From positions 2,419,025-2,483,024 of the forward strand of contig NC_012669.1 in the NCBI RefSeq assembly GCF_000023105.1: a DNA stretch of 64,000 bases, given 5' to 3'. The position numbers and the translations under genes were made by a program. The notes under the pieces were generated by a model. The model did not search any database. It was not told where the DNA came from and saw only the letters and a program-made list of their open reading frames with translations. Positions 56,677 through 64,000 of this stretch are shown in pieces; within the stretch, counting starts at the first letter, position 1; each line of letters opens with the position of its first letter. Origin of the DNA: Beutenbergia cavernae DSM 12333. Lineage in GTDB: Bacteria; Actinomycetota; Actinomycetes; Actinomycetales; Beutenbergiaceae.

Positions 56677-59388
56677 TCAATGCCCCGCCTCGCGCCAGCT
56701 GCGACCCGTCCCGACCGAGACGTCGAGCGGGACCGAGAGCTCGGCGGCCGCCCCCATCTGTGCGCGGACGAGCTCCTCCAGTGCCTCCCGCTCCCCCGGC
56801 GCCACCTCGAGCACGAGCTCGTCGTGCACCTGGAGAAGCAGCCGGGAGGACATCCCGGCCTCCCCCATCTGCCGGTGCACCCCGAGCATCGCCACCTTGA
56901 TGAGGTCGGCCGCGCTGCCCTGGATCGGCGCGTTGAGCGCCATCCGCTCCGCCATCTCGCGGCGTTGCCGGTTGTCGCTCGTGAGATCGGGCAGGTACCG
57001 GCGCCGGCCCATGAGGGTCTCGGTGTACCCCACCTGGCGCGCCTGGGCGACGACGCCGGACAGGTAGTCGCGGACGCCGCCGAACCTGTCGAAGTAGTCG
57101 TCCATCAGGGTGCGCGCCTCGGCCACGTCGATGCTCAGCTGCTTCGACAGGCCGAACGCGGAGAGCCCGTACGCCAGTCCGTACGACATCGCCTTGATCT
57201 TCGAACGCATCGCCGACGTCACCTCGTCGGTCGGCACCCCGAACACGCGTGACCCGACGTAGCTGTGCAGGTCCTCGCCGGAGCGGAACGCCTCGATGAG
57301 GCCCTCGTCGCCCGACAGGTGCGCCATGATCCGCATCTCGATCTGCGAGTAGTCGGCCGTGAGCAGCGTCTCGTAGCCCTCGCCGACGACGAAGCCCTCC
57401 CGGATCCGGTACCCCTCCTCGGTACGGATCGGGATGTTCTGCAGGTTCGGGTCGGCGGAGGACAGGCGCCCGGTCGCGGCGATCGTCTGCTGGAACGTCG
57501 TGTGGATGCGTCCGTCCGGCGCGACCGAGCGCAACAGGCCCTCGACGGTCTGCCGCAGCCGGATCGCCTCGCGGTGGGCGAGGAGGTGCTCGAGAAACGG
57601 GTGCTCCGTCTTCACGTACAGGTCCGCGAGCGCGTCGGCGTCGGTGGTGTAGCCCGTCTTCGTGCGCCGGGTCTTCGGCATCCCGAGGTCGTCGAAGAGC
57701 ACCTCCTGCAGCTGCTTCGGGGAGCCGAGGTTGACCTGGCGCCCGATCGCCTCGTAGGCGCCCAGCGCCGCGCGCTCGACGACGGCGTCGAACTCCCGCT
57801 CGATGCCCCGCAGGTACTCGACATCGGCGCCGATCCCGTCGTGCTCCATCTCGGCGAGCGTGCGCAGCAGCGGCAGCTCGACGTCCTCGAGCAGCGCCTG
57901 CGCGCCGCGGTCGGCGACCTCCTCCGCGAGAGGTCCGGCGAGCTCGACGACGGCGACGGCCCGCGCTCCGGCGCTCTTCGCCCCGGAGTCCGCGTCGAGG
58001 TCGAGCATCCCCTGACCGGTCTCGTCCAGATCCGTGCGCGGGAGCTCGCGGTGCAGGTACCGCACCACGAGATCCGCGAGGTCGTACGAACGCTGGTCGG
58101 GGTGGCACAGGTAGGCCGCGAGCGCTGTGTCCATGACGACGCCGCGCACCTCGAGCCCGCGGCCGGTGAGCGCGTGCCAGGCGGGCTTCGCGTCGTGCAC
58201 GGCCTTCGGCGCCTCCGGGTCCGCGAGCCACTGTGCGAGGACCTTCTCGTCCGCGGGATCGATCTCGGCGAGGTCGATCCCCAGGGCGGCGCCGTCGGCG
58301 TCGGCGATCGCCAGCGCCCACGCGTCGCCGCTCCCCTGCTGCACCGACCCCCTGACCTCCAGCCCGAGCAGCGCCCCGGACCGACCTGCCAGCCAGGCCT
58401 CGAGGCCGCCGGGCGCCAGCACCTCCACCTCCGCGGCGAGCTCGGCCACGTCGGTCGGCGCCGTCGCGTCGGGGAGGTACTCGAACAGGCGGTCGCGCAG
58501 CACACGGAACTGCAGCGCGTCGAACACCTCGTGCGTCGCCTCGCGGTCGATCTCCGACCGGGCGAGGTCGTCGACGGCGATCGGCAGCTCGACGTCGGTG
58601 AGGAGCCGGTTCAGCCGCCGGTTGAGGATCACCTGGTCGAGGTGCGCGCGGAGGTTCTCCCCCGCCTTGCCGGTGATCTGGTCCGCCGCCGCGATGACGC
58701 CGTCGAGTCCGCCGTGCGCGAGGATCCACTTCGCGGCGGTCTTCGGCCCCACGCCCGGCACGCCGGGCAGGTTGTCGCTCGTCTCGCCGACCAGCGCCGC
58801 GAGGTCCGGGTAGAGGGCGGGCGCCAGACCGTACTTCTCCTCCACCGCGGCCGGTGACATCCGGACGAGGTCCGAGACTCCCTTGCGCGGGTAGAGGACG
58901 GTGACGGCGTCGGACACGAGCTGGAACGTGTCCCGGTCCCCGGAGCACACGAGCACGTCGAGCCCGGCCTGCTCGGCCTGCCCGGCGAGCGTGGCGATGA
59001 CGTCGTCGGCCTCGACGTCGTCCTTGGACATCGACGGGATCCGGAGCGCCGTGAGCACCTCCTGGATGAGCGGCACCTGGCCCCGGAACGGCTCGGGCGT
59101 CGCGTCGCGCGTGCCCTTGTACTCCGCGTAGACCTCGGTGCGGAACGTGGTGCGCGCGACGTCCCACGCGACCGCCACATGTGTCGGGTCCTCGTCCCGC
59201 AGGAGGTTGATGAGCATCGACGTGAAGCCGTACACGGCGTTCGTCGGCTGCCCGGACGTCGTCGAGAAGTTCTCCACGGGCAGCGCGAAGAACGCCCGGT
59301 ACGCCATCGAATGACCGTCGATCAGCAGGAGGCGGCCTCTGGGCACCGAGGCGTTCGTGGTCGCGGAGGTTGGCGCGTCGTCGGTCAC
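56677..59388 (-). CDS. polA: DNA polymerase I
   Basis: 903-aa repair polymerase. The 5'-3' exonuclease domain ([42 protein letters not shown]) is complete; the middle 3'-5' exonuclease region lacks the acidic motifs, as in mycobacterial enzymes; the polymerase domain has [35 protein letters not shown], the O helix [16 protein letters not shown] and motif [15 protein letters not shown] at 59388 ([11 protein letters not shown]) is chosen over ATG at 59409. The divergent thioesterase starts 20 bp away, so the two promoters must lie inside coding sequence or the shared repeat. Confidence 0.97.
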
Positions 59389-59407
59389 GGGTGCCAGCCT
59401 AGGGGCC

Positions 59408-59920
59408 ATGTCCGACAAGCCATCGAGCGAGACTCCGACAGCGAGGAACGAGCGCAGGAGGATCGCGACCGACGAGCAGAGTCGTGAGACTCCGGCGGCC
59501 CCCACACCCGAGGAGATGCTCGCGGGGGTGCGCGCCCAGACCGCCGGCACGCTCATCGAACGGCTCGGCATCGAGATCGTCGAGGCGACGCCGGACCGCG
59601 TCGTCGGGACGATGCCCGTGGCCGGCAACACGCAGCCGTACGGGCTGCTGCACGGCGGGGCGACGGCGGCGCTCGCCGAGACCCTCGGCTCGTTCGCGGC
59701 CACGCTGCACGCGGGAGCCGGACGCGCCGCCGTCGGGCTCGAGCTCAACGCGACCCATCACCGGGGCGCCCGGGACGGCGTCGTCACCGGTGTTGCTCGT
59801 GCGCTCCACCGCGGGCGGTCGACGGCGAGCTACGGGATCGAGGTCACCGACGAGCTCGGCAGGCTGGTCTGCTCAGCGCGACTCACCTGCATGCTCCTCG
59901 CGGGCGTCCCCGGAGCCTGA
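59408..59920 (+). CDS. PaaI-family hotdog-fold thioesterase
   Basis: 170-aa acyl-CoA thioesterase-like protein. The hotdog core (IEIVEATPDRVVGTMPVAGNTQPYGLLHGGATAALAETLGSFAA) holds the HGG motif, and VGLELNATHHRGARDGVVTGVARALHRGRS follows; it probably hydrolyses an aromatic or hydroxylated acyl-CoA. Start is uncertain: ATG 59408 gives an N-terminus ([23 protein letters not shown]) encoded largely by the dispersed repeat; ATG 59516 or GTG 59528 start right at the folded domain. The true homologous part begins near EEMLAGVRAQTAG. Its 3' end overlaps the convergent GNAT gene by 91 bp. Confidence 0.82.
   Translation: MSDKPSSETPTARNERRRIATDEQSRETPAAPTPEEMLAGVRAQTAGTLIERLGIEIVEATPDRVVGTMPVAGNTQPYGLLHGGATAALAETLGSFAATLHAGAGRAAVGLELNATHHRGARDGVVTGVARALHRGRSTASYGIEVTDELGRLVCSARLTCMLLAGVPGA
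59427..59472 (+). repeat. Dispersed AGGAGG repeat, single copy overlapping a coding start
   Basis: 46 bp matching the complement of the 12.6-kb units except at the centre, where the CTAG-centred 6 nt is replaced by GAA. The 24-nt core at 59449-59472 is exact. It reads on the plus strand towards the thioesterase, where in frame it gives [17 protein letters not shown]. It lies in the polA-thioesterase divergent junction. Confidence 0.85.
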
Positions 59921-60525
59921 CGCGAACCCGCCAGCGCCAACCCGCTCGCCGGTGTCGGGTCCAGCCCCCGGCTGCGCCGACGACGCGCGATGAGCGTCTC
60001 GAGACCGCGCCGGTCACGGCGCGGGCCGTCCGGCTCGAGCCGGCGCAGCAGGACCTGCGTGTCGGCGACGCGTCGGCTGCCCGCCGCGGCGAACCCGAGC
60101 TGCGCCAGGAACCGCTGCTCGCTGCGGGCACCGCTCACCGGAAGCGTGACGATCCGCTCGGCGCCCTCGGCGAGCGCGAGCGCCGCGAGGAAGCTGAGCA
60201 GGACCCGGCCCACGCCGTGGCGGCGGTGCTCGCGCAGCACGTAGAGCATCTCCACCTGGACCCACGTGAGATCGGCGAAGAGCCCTGGCCGCAGCACCTG
60301 GGCGATGGCGGCCGCGACGACCTCGCCGTCACGCTCCGCGACCGCGACGTGCGCGTCCGGGGACCCGAGCATCGCCCGCAGCTGCTCTCCGAGCACCTGG
60401 GACGACTGCGGCACGCACAGATGAGCACTCAATGGCGACTCGTCGCGCGCCTGAAGACAGATCGACGCCAGGTCGTCGAGATCCTCGACACCCGCCGCAC
60501 GCACGGTCGCTCCCGTTCGAGACAC
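59830..60525 (-). CDS. GNAT family N-acetyltransferase
   Basis: 231-aa acetyltransferase. The GNAT core covers residues about 8-160: [41 protein letters not shown] (motif A with the acetyl-CoA Q/RxxGxG/A loop as RRHGVG) and ARSEQRFLAQLGFAAAG. The last about 60 residues (RRRRSRGLDPTPASG to SSSVTSIP) look like non-family sequence that runs 91 bp into the convergent thioesterase, so a stop may have been lost by a frameshift or mutation. GTG at 60525 is chosen; a longer start at 60543 exists. Substrate unknown. Confidence 0.78.
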   Translation of the reverse strand: MSRTGATVRAAGVEDLDDLASICLQARDESPLSAHLCVPQSSQVLGEQLRAMLGSPDAHVAVAERDGEVVAAAIAQVLRPGLFADLTWVQVEMLYVLREHRRHGVGRVLLSFLAALALAEGAERIVTLPVSGARSEQRFLAQLGFAAAGSRRVADTQVLLRRLEPDGPRRDRRGLETLIARRRRSRGLDPTPASGLALAGSRQAPGTPARSMQVSRAEQTSLPSSSVTSIP

Positions 60526-60704
60526 CGAACCAACCCTCCACATCGGTCGTGGACCAGCTCGTGCCCCCGGCCTCCCGCCGTCGCGCAGCCGCGCACCCCA
60601 GCGGCGGAGAGGTCCCTGCGGGTCGCCACACTACGCCCCCTGGTGCCTCCGCGACGAGACCTCCGTGTTACCGAACCGATACATCTCGGCCCTACGTTGA
60701 CGGG

Positions 60705-60730
60705 ACCTAGGCATCCCGGAGAGCCTAGGT
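60705..60730. promoter_or_regulatory. Inverted repeat upstream of the liv operon
   Basis: ACCTAGGC and GCCTAGGT, a perfect 8-bp dyad with a 10-nt spacer, 54 bp upstream of the livH start. A TTGACG lies at 60697-60702, immediately before it, so the dyad could overlap the core promoter as an operator. No TATAAT-like hexamer at the right distance is evident. The rest of the 258-bp gap (60526-60783) shows no gene. Confidence 0.45.
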
Positions 60731-60783
60731 TGGCCTGCACCACCCGGCCGACGCGGCCCGGGACCGGCGGAACAGGAGCACCA

Positions 60784-62262
60784 GTGCACCCACGCGTCCT
60801 GCGGCCCGAGGGTCGACGCGCCGTCGGGCGACGTGTCGCCCTGGGCCCTCCCCGGCGGTGGCACGGCCCCCTCGTGGTCGCCGTCACGCTCGCGCTGGCC
60901 GTCCTCGCGCTGCTGAACGTGTCCGCGGGGCCGGCTGCGGCCCAGCCGGCGGGCTGCGTGCCGGACGCCGAGACGGCCTGCATCACGGGGACGATCCGTA
61001 CCGAGGCCGGCGAGGGCGCAGCCGGGATCGTCATCACGGTGACCGGCGGTCCGGAGGAGCTCACGGCGACGACCGGTGACGACGGCCGCTGGGCCGTGGC
61101 CATCACCGAGGCGGGCGAGTACGTCGTCGAGCTCGACACCGCGACCCTCCCCGCCGGCGAGACCCTGCGCGACCCCGGCGCGAACCCGCGGACGGTCACG
61201 GCGAACCTCGGGTCGACCGTCGCCGCGGCGTTCCCGCTCGGGCCCCCGACCGGCGGGGGCGAGCCCACCGAGGCGGCCACCGACGAGGGCGAGGACGACC
61301 AGACGACGGCGCCGCCCGCCGGCTCCGGCGACGAGGGCGGCGTCACCGAGAGCGCGGAGACCGCGGCGAGCGGCGGCGACCTCGGGACCCGCGTGCTGCA
61401 GCTGACGCTGAGCGGCCTCGTCTTCGGTCTGCTCCTGGCGCTCGCCTCCGTCGGCCTGTCCCTCATCTACGGGACGACGGGGCTCTCGAACTTCTCGCAC
61501 GGCGAGCTCGTCACGCTCGGGGGCATCGTCGCGTACATCGCCGCCCAGTGGTGGGGGCTCTCCCTCTTCCTCGCGGGCCTCGTCGCCGTCGTGGTCGGCG
61601 CGATCATGGGGTACGCCCAGAACGCGGTGCTGTGGGCGCCGCTGCGCCGCCGCGGCGTCGGGATCACGCAGCAGATGATCGTGACCATCGGTCTCGCCGT
61701 CGCCCTGCAGTACGCCCTGCACCTCATCGTCGGCGGCAACCCGCTGCGCATCAGCACGGCGAACCCGCCGATCATCGACCTCGGACCCGTCCGCATCACC
61801 CAGACGTCGGCGATCTCGGTGGGGATCGCCGTCGTCGTCCTGGCGGCGATGGCGTACGTGCTGCTCGCCACCCGCGTCGGGCGGGCCACCCGCGCCGTCT
61901 CGGACAACCCCGCCCTCGCCTCGGCGTCGGGGATCGACGTGGAGTCCATCGTGCGCGGCGTCTGGGTGACGGGCGCGGCACTCGCCGCCCTCGGCGGCAC
62001 CCTGCTCGGGCTCTACCTCAACGCGACGCGGTGGAACACCGGGACCACCCTGCTGCTGCTCATGTTCGCCGCCGTCACGCTCGGCGGGCTCGGCGCCGCC
62101 ATGGGAGCGCTCGTGGGGTCCATCGCCATCGGGCTCGTCGTCGAGCTCTCCACCCTCGTCCTCCCGAGCGACATGCGCTACGCGAGCGCGCTCGTCATCC
62201 TCATCCTCGTCCTGCTGTTCCGTCCGCAGGGCATCCTCGGCCGCGCGGAACGCGTGGGGTAG
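60784..62262 (+). CDS. livH: Branched-chain amino acid-type ABC permease (LivH) with N-terminal secreted beta-domain
   Basis: 492-aa fusion. Residues 25-53 are a signal-anchor (RRWHGPLVVAVTLALAVLALLNVSAGPAAA). Residues about 65-152 form a small carboxypeptidase-regulatory-like beta domain (ITGTIRTEAGEGAAGIVITVTGG, ATTGDDGRWAVAITEAGEYVVEL). An acidic Gly/Thr linker spans 155-198, and the LivH permease fills 205-492 (GLLLALASVGLSLIYGTTGLSNFSHGE, AVSDNPALASASGI). Family LivH proteins are near 290-310 aa, so this is enlarged by a domain outside the cell. GTG at 60784 has AGGAG six bases upstream. Confidence 0.88.
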   Translation: MHPRVLRPEGRRAVGRRVALGPPRRWHGPLVVAVTLALAVLALLNVSAGPAAAQPAGCVPDAETACITGTIRTEAGEGAAGIVITVTGGPEELTATTGDDGRWAVAITEAGEYVVELDTATLPAGETLRDPGANPRTVTANLGSTVAAAFPLGPPTGGGEPTEAATDEGEDDQTTAPPAGSGDEGGVTESAETAASGGDLGTRVLQLTLSGLVFGLLLALASVGLSLIYGTTGLSNFSHGELVTLGGIVAYIAAQWWGLSLFLAGLVAVVVGAIMGYAQNAVLWAPLRRRGVGITQQMIVTIGLAVALQYALHLIVGGNPLRISTANPPIIDLGPVRITQTSAISVGIAVVVLAAMAYVLLATRVGRATRAVSDNPALASASGIDVESIVRGVWVTGAALAALGGTLLGLYLNATRWNTGTTLLLLMFAAVTLGGLGAAMGALVGSIAIGLVVELSTLVLPSDMRYASALVILILVLLFRPQGILGRAERVG

Positions 62263-62273
62263 CGGAGGCATCC

Positions 62274-63260
62274 ATGGACTTCTCGGCTCTCGCCACCTCG
62301 ATCGTCGCGGAGATGATCTCGCCGACCGCGGCGGCCTACGCGCTCGCCGCCATCGGCCTGAACATCCACTTCGGGCTGACCGGCCTCATCAACATGGGCC
62401 AGGCGGGGTTCATGCTGGTCGGCGCGTACGGGTTCGGCATCTCGACGATCGCCGGCTGGCCGCTGTGGGCGGCCGTGCTCGTGGCCATCGGGTCCGGTGT
62501 GGTGTTCGCGCTGATCCTCGGCCTGCCGACGCTCAAGCTCCGCGGCGACTACCTCGCCATCGTCACGATCGCGGCCGCCGAGATCGTGCGCCTCGTGGGC
62601 CGGTCGACGGCGCTCGAGGACATCACCGGAGCGTCGAACGGCCTGCTCGGCAACTCGTTCAAGCACACGTTCCAGGGGGCGTCGCCGTTCCCGGACGAAC
62701 GGTGGACGTTCCTGTTCCTCACCCTGCCCGTCAACGCGTCGAACAGCTGGTGGCTGCGCATCGTCGGATGGACGCTCGTGGCCCTCGCGTGCTTCCTCGT
62801 GTACCTGCTGATCCGCAGCCCGTGGGGCCGCGTGCTCAAGGGCATCCGGGAGGACGAGGACGCCGTCCGCTCGCTCGGGAAGAACGTGTACAGCTACAAG
62901 ATGCAGGCCCTCGTGCTCGGCGGTGGCCTCGGAGCGCTCGCCGGGATCATCTTCGTGCTGCCGGGCGCGATCCAACCGGACTCCCTCGGCCGACCGGTGA
63001 CGTTCTACACGTGGACGATCCTGCTGCTCGGAGGCGCCGCGACGGTGTTCGGACCCGTGCTGGGGTCGATGCTGTTCTGGGGGACGCTCGTGTTCGTGCG
63101 CGGCCTCATGCGAGGTGTCATCCCGGAACAGGTGATGTCGGTGATCGAGATCGAGCAGTTCGGGTGGGTGCTCGTGGGCATCACGCTCATGCTGCTCGTG
63201 ATCTTCAGACCACAGGGCATCCTCGGCGACAAGAAGGAGCTCGCGATCCATGACCGCTGA
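62274..63260 (+). CDS. livM: Branched-chain amino acid-type ABC permease (LivM)
   Basis: 328-aa second permease of the importer, with about nine helices. ALAAIGLNIHFGLTGLINMGQAGFMLVGAYGF is the signature N-terminal part, LPTLKLRGDYLAIVTIAAAEIVRLV the coupling region, and GRVLKGIREDEDAVRSLGKNVYSYKMQALVLGG a well-conserved cytoplasmic loop. ATG at 62274 is 11 bp after livH with GGAGG upstream. It overlaps livG by 11 bp. Substrate could be amino acid or urea/amide, as in related Liv systems. Confidence 0.92.
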   Translation: MDFSALATSIVAEMISPTAAAYALAAIGLNIHFGLTGLINMGQAGFMLVGAYGFGISTIAGWPLWAAVLVAIGSGVVFALILGLPTLKLRGDYLAIVTIAAAEIVRLVGRSTALEDITGASNGLLGNSFKHTFQGASPFPDERWTFLFLTLPVNASNSWWLRIVGWTLVALACFLVYLLIRSPWGRVLKGIREDEDAVRSLGKNVYSYKMQALVLGGGLGALAGIIFVLPGAIQPDSLGRPVTFYTWTILLLGGAATVFGPVLGSMLFWGTLVFVRGLMRGVIPEQVMSVIEIEQFGWVLVGITLMLLVIFRPQGILGDKKELAIHDR

Positions 63261-64000
63261 GTCCCCCGCCCACGCCGGCCAGGGTTTCGCCGGCGTCCCC
63301 CGGGTGCCCGGGTCCGCGAAGCCGGACCCGATCCTCGTGGCCGACGGCGTCACGCGCCAGTTCGGTGGCGTGCTCGCCGTCGACGTGGCCCACCTCGAGG
63401 TGCAGCGACACGCGATCACCGCGCTCATCGGGCCGAACGGCGCCGGGAAGACGACGTTCTTCAATCTCATGACGGGGTTCGACAAGGCCAACCACGGGAC
63501 GTGGTCCTTCGAGGGACGCACGCTCGCCGGCACCCCAGCGGCGCAGGTCGCGCGGCGCGGCATGGTGCGCACGTTCCAGCTCACCAAGGCGCTGAGCAGG
63601 ATGACGGTGCTCGACAACATGCGGCTCGGGGCGCGCGAGCAGCCGGGTGAGAACCTCTTCGTCTCGCTCGTGCGGCCCGCCTGGCGCTCGCGCGAGAGCG
63701 AGATCACCGACAAGGCGATGACGCTGCTCGAACGGTTCCGGCTCGAGGAGAAGGCGCAGGACTTCGCCGGCTCGCTCTCGGGTGGCCAGCGCAAGCTTCT
63801 CGAGATGGCGCGGGCCCTCATGAGCGATCCCGTCATGGTGATGCTCGACGAGCCGATGGCCGGGGTGAACCCGGCGCTGACCCAGTCGCTGCTCGGTCAC
63901 ATCACCGCGCTGCGCGACGACGGCATGACCGTCCTGTTCGTCGAGCACGACATGCACATGGTGCGGCACATCTCCGACTGGGTGGTGGTCATGGCGCAGG
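63250..64000 (+). CDS. livG: Branched-chain amino acid-type ABC ATPase (LivG), 3' end outside window
   Basis: First 250 residues of the ATPase. Walker A IGPNGAGKTTFFNLM, LivG-type RTFQLTKALSRMTVLDNM, signature LSGGQRKLLEMARALM, Walker B VMVMLDEPMAGVNP and the switch histidine in VLFVEHDMHMV are all present, so the protein appears complete up to the cut. ATG at 63250 overlaps the livM stop by 11 bp. A partner LivF and binding protein would be expected beyond the right edge. Confidence 0.93.
   Translation, partial: MTAESPAHAGQGFAGVPRVPGSAKPDPILVADGVTRQFGGVLAVDVAHLEVQRHAITALIGPNGAGKTTFFNLMTGFDKANHGTWSFEGRTLAGTPAAQVARRGMVRTFQLTKALSRMTVLDNMRLGAREQPGENLFVSLVRPAWRSRESEITDKAMTLLERFRLEEKAQDFAGSLSGGQRKLLEMARALMSDPVMVMLDEPMAGVNPALTQSLLGHITALRDDGMTVLFVEHDMHMVRHISDWVVVMAQ

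Overview
The window is about 73% GC chromosomal DNA from an actinobacterium. RbpA, WhiA, OpcA, the CoaE-UPF0157 fusion, the polA/rpsA/coaE/uvrB/uvrA neighbourhood and the parA-scpA-scpB-rluB-cmk-der string all point to the class. The ordering and codon use suggest Micrococcales, close to Cellulomonadaceae/Promicromonosporaceae; this family placement is inference. I see no tRNA, rRNA, CRISPR array, transposase or prophage.

1-8.2 kb (minus strand): a segregation and housekeeping operon, parA-scpA-scpB-rluB, a 421-aa DUF4261-like gene, tyrA, cmk, plsC and der (cut by the window edge). Most junctions are 4-bp stop/start overlaps. 8.2-12.5 kb: a TerC protein (+), then a DUF559/Vsr-like nuclease gene bracketed by two copies of a palindromic repeat, then xerD and ctaB. 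12.5-20.1 kb (+): the pentose-phosphate operon tkt-tal-zwf-opcA-pgl plus an O-methyltransferase. 20.4-29.5 kb (minus): rbpA, secG, tpiA, pgk, gap, whiA, yvcK, rapZ, uvrC, i.e. the lower-glycolysis block and the whiA/yvcK/rapZ cluster.

29.5-41 kb: excision repair (uvrC, uvrA, uvrB) interleaved with small stress and metabolic genes (two OsmC proteins, EEP hydrolase, MOSC, YciI, SBF transporter). A tandem pair of TerC genes lies here behind a yybP-ykoY (manganese) riboswitch whose 3' strand is perfectly complementary to the Shine-Dalgarno of the first gene. A convincing LexA box precedes uvrA. 41-49 kb (minus): a P-loop kinase, coaE, a two-component system with a small membrane protein, pcp, a NUDIX hydrolase, and rpsA with a clear promoter and terminator. 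49-54.5 kb (minus): a complete dipeptide ABC importer with a fused two-ATPase subunit. 54.5-60.5 kb: a methyltransferase, anmK, polA, a hotdog thioesterase and a GNAT enzyme. 60.8-64 kb (+): a LIV-type ABC importer (livH, livM, livG, the last cut by the window) whose LivH carries a secreted beta-domain at its N-terminus.

The least ordinary material is: (i) a dispersed repeat with an identical 24-nt core containing AGGAGG, five copies at three divergent intergenic regions, one of them reading into the start of a protein; (ii) the nuclease gene framed by matching palindromes in the xerD-parA junction; (iii) the riboswitch/SD switch; (iv) the LivH fusion; (v) the internally duplicated DUF4261-like protein inserted between rluB and tyrA. 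None of these has been tested by database search here.
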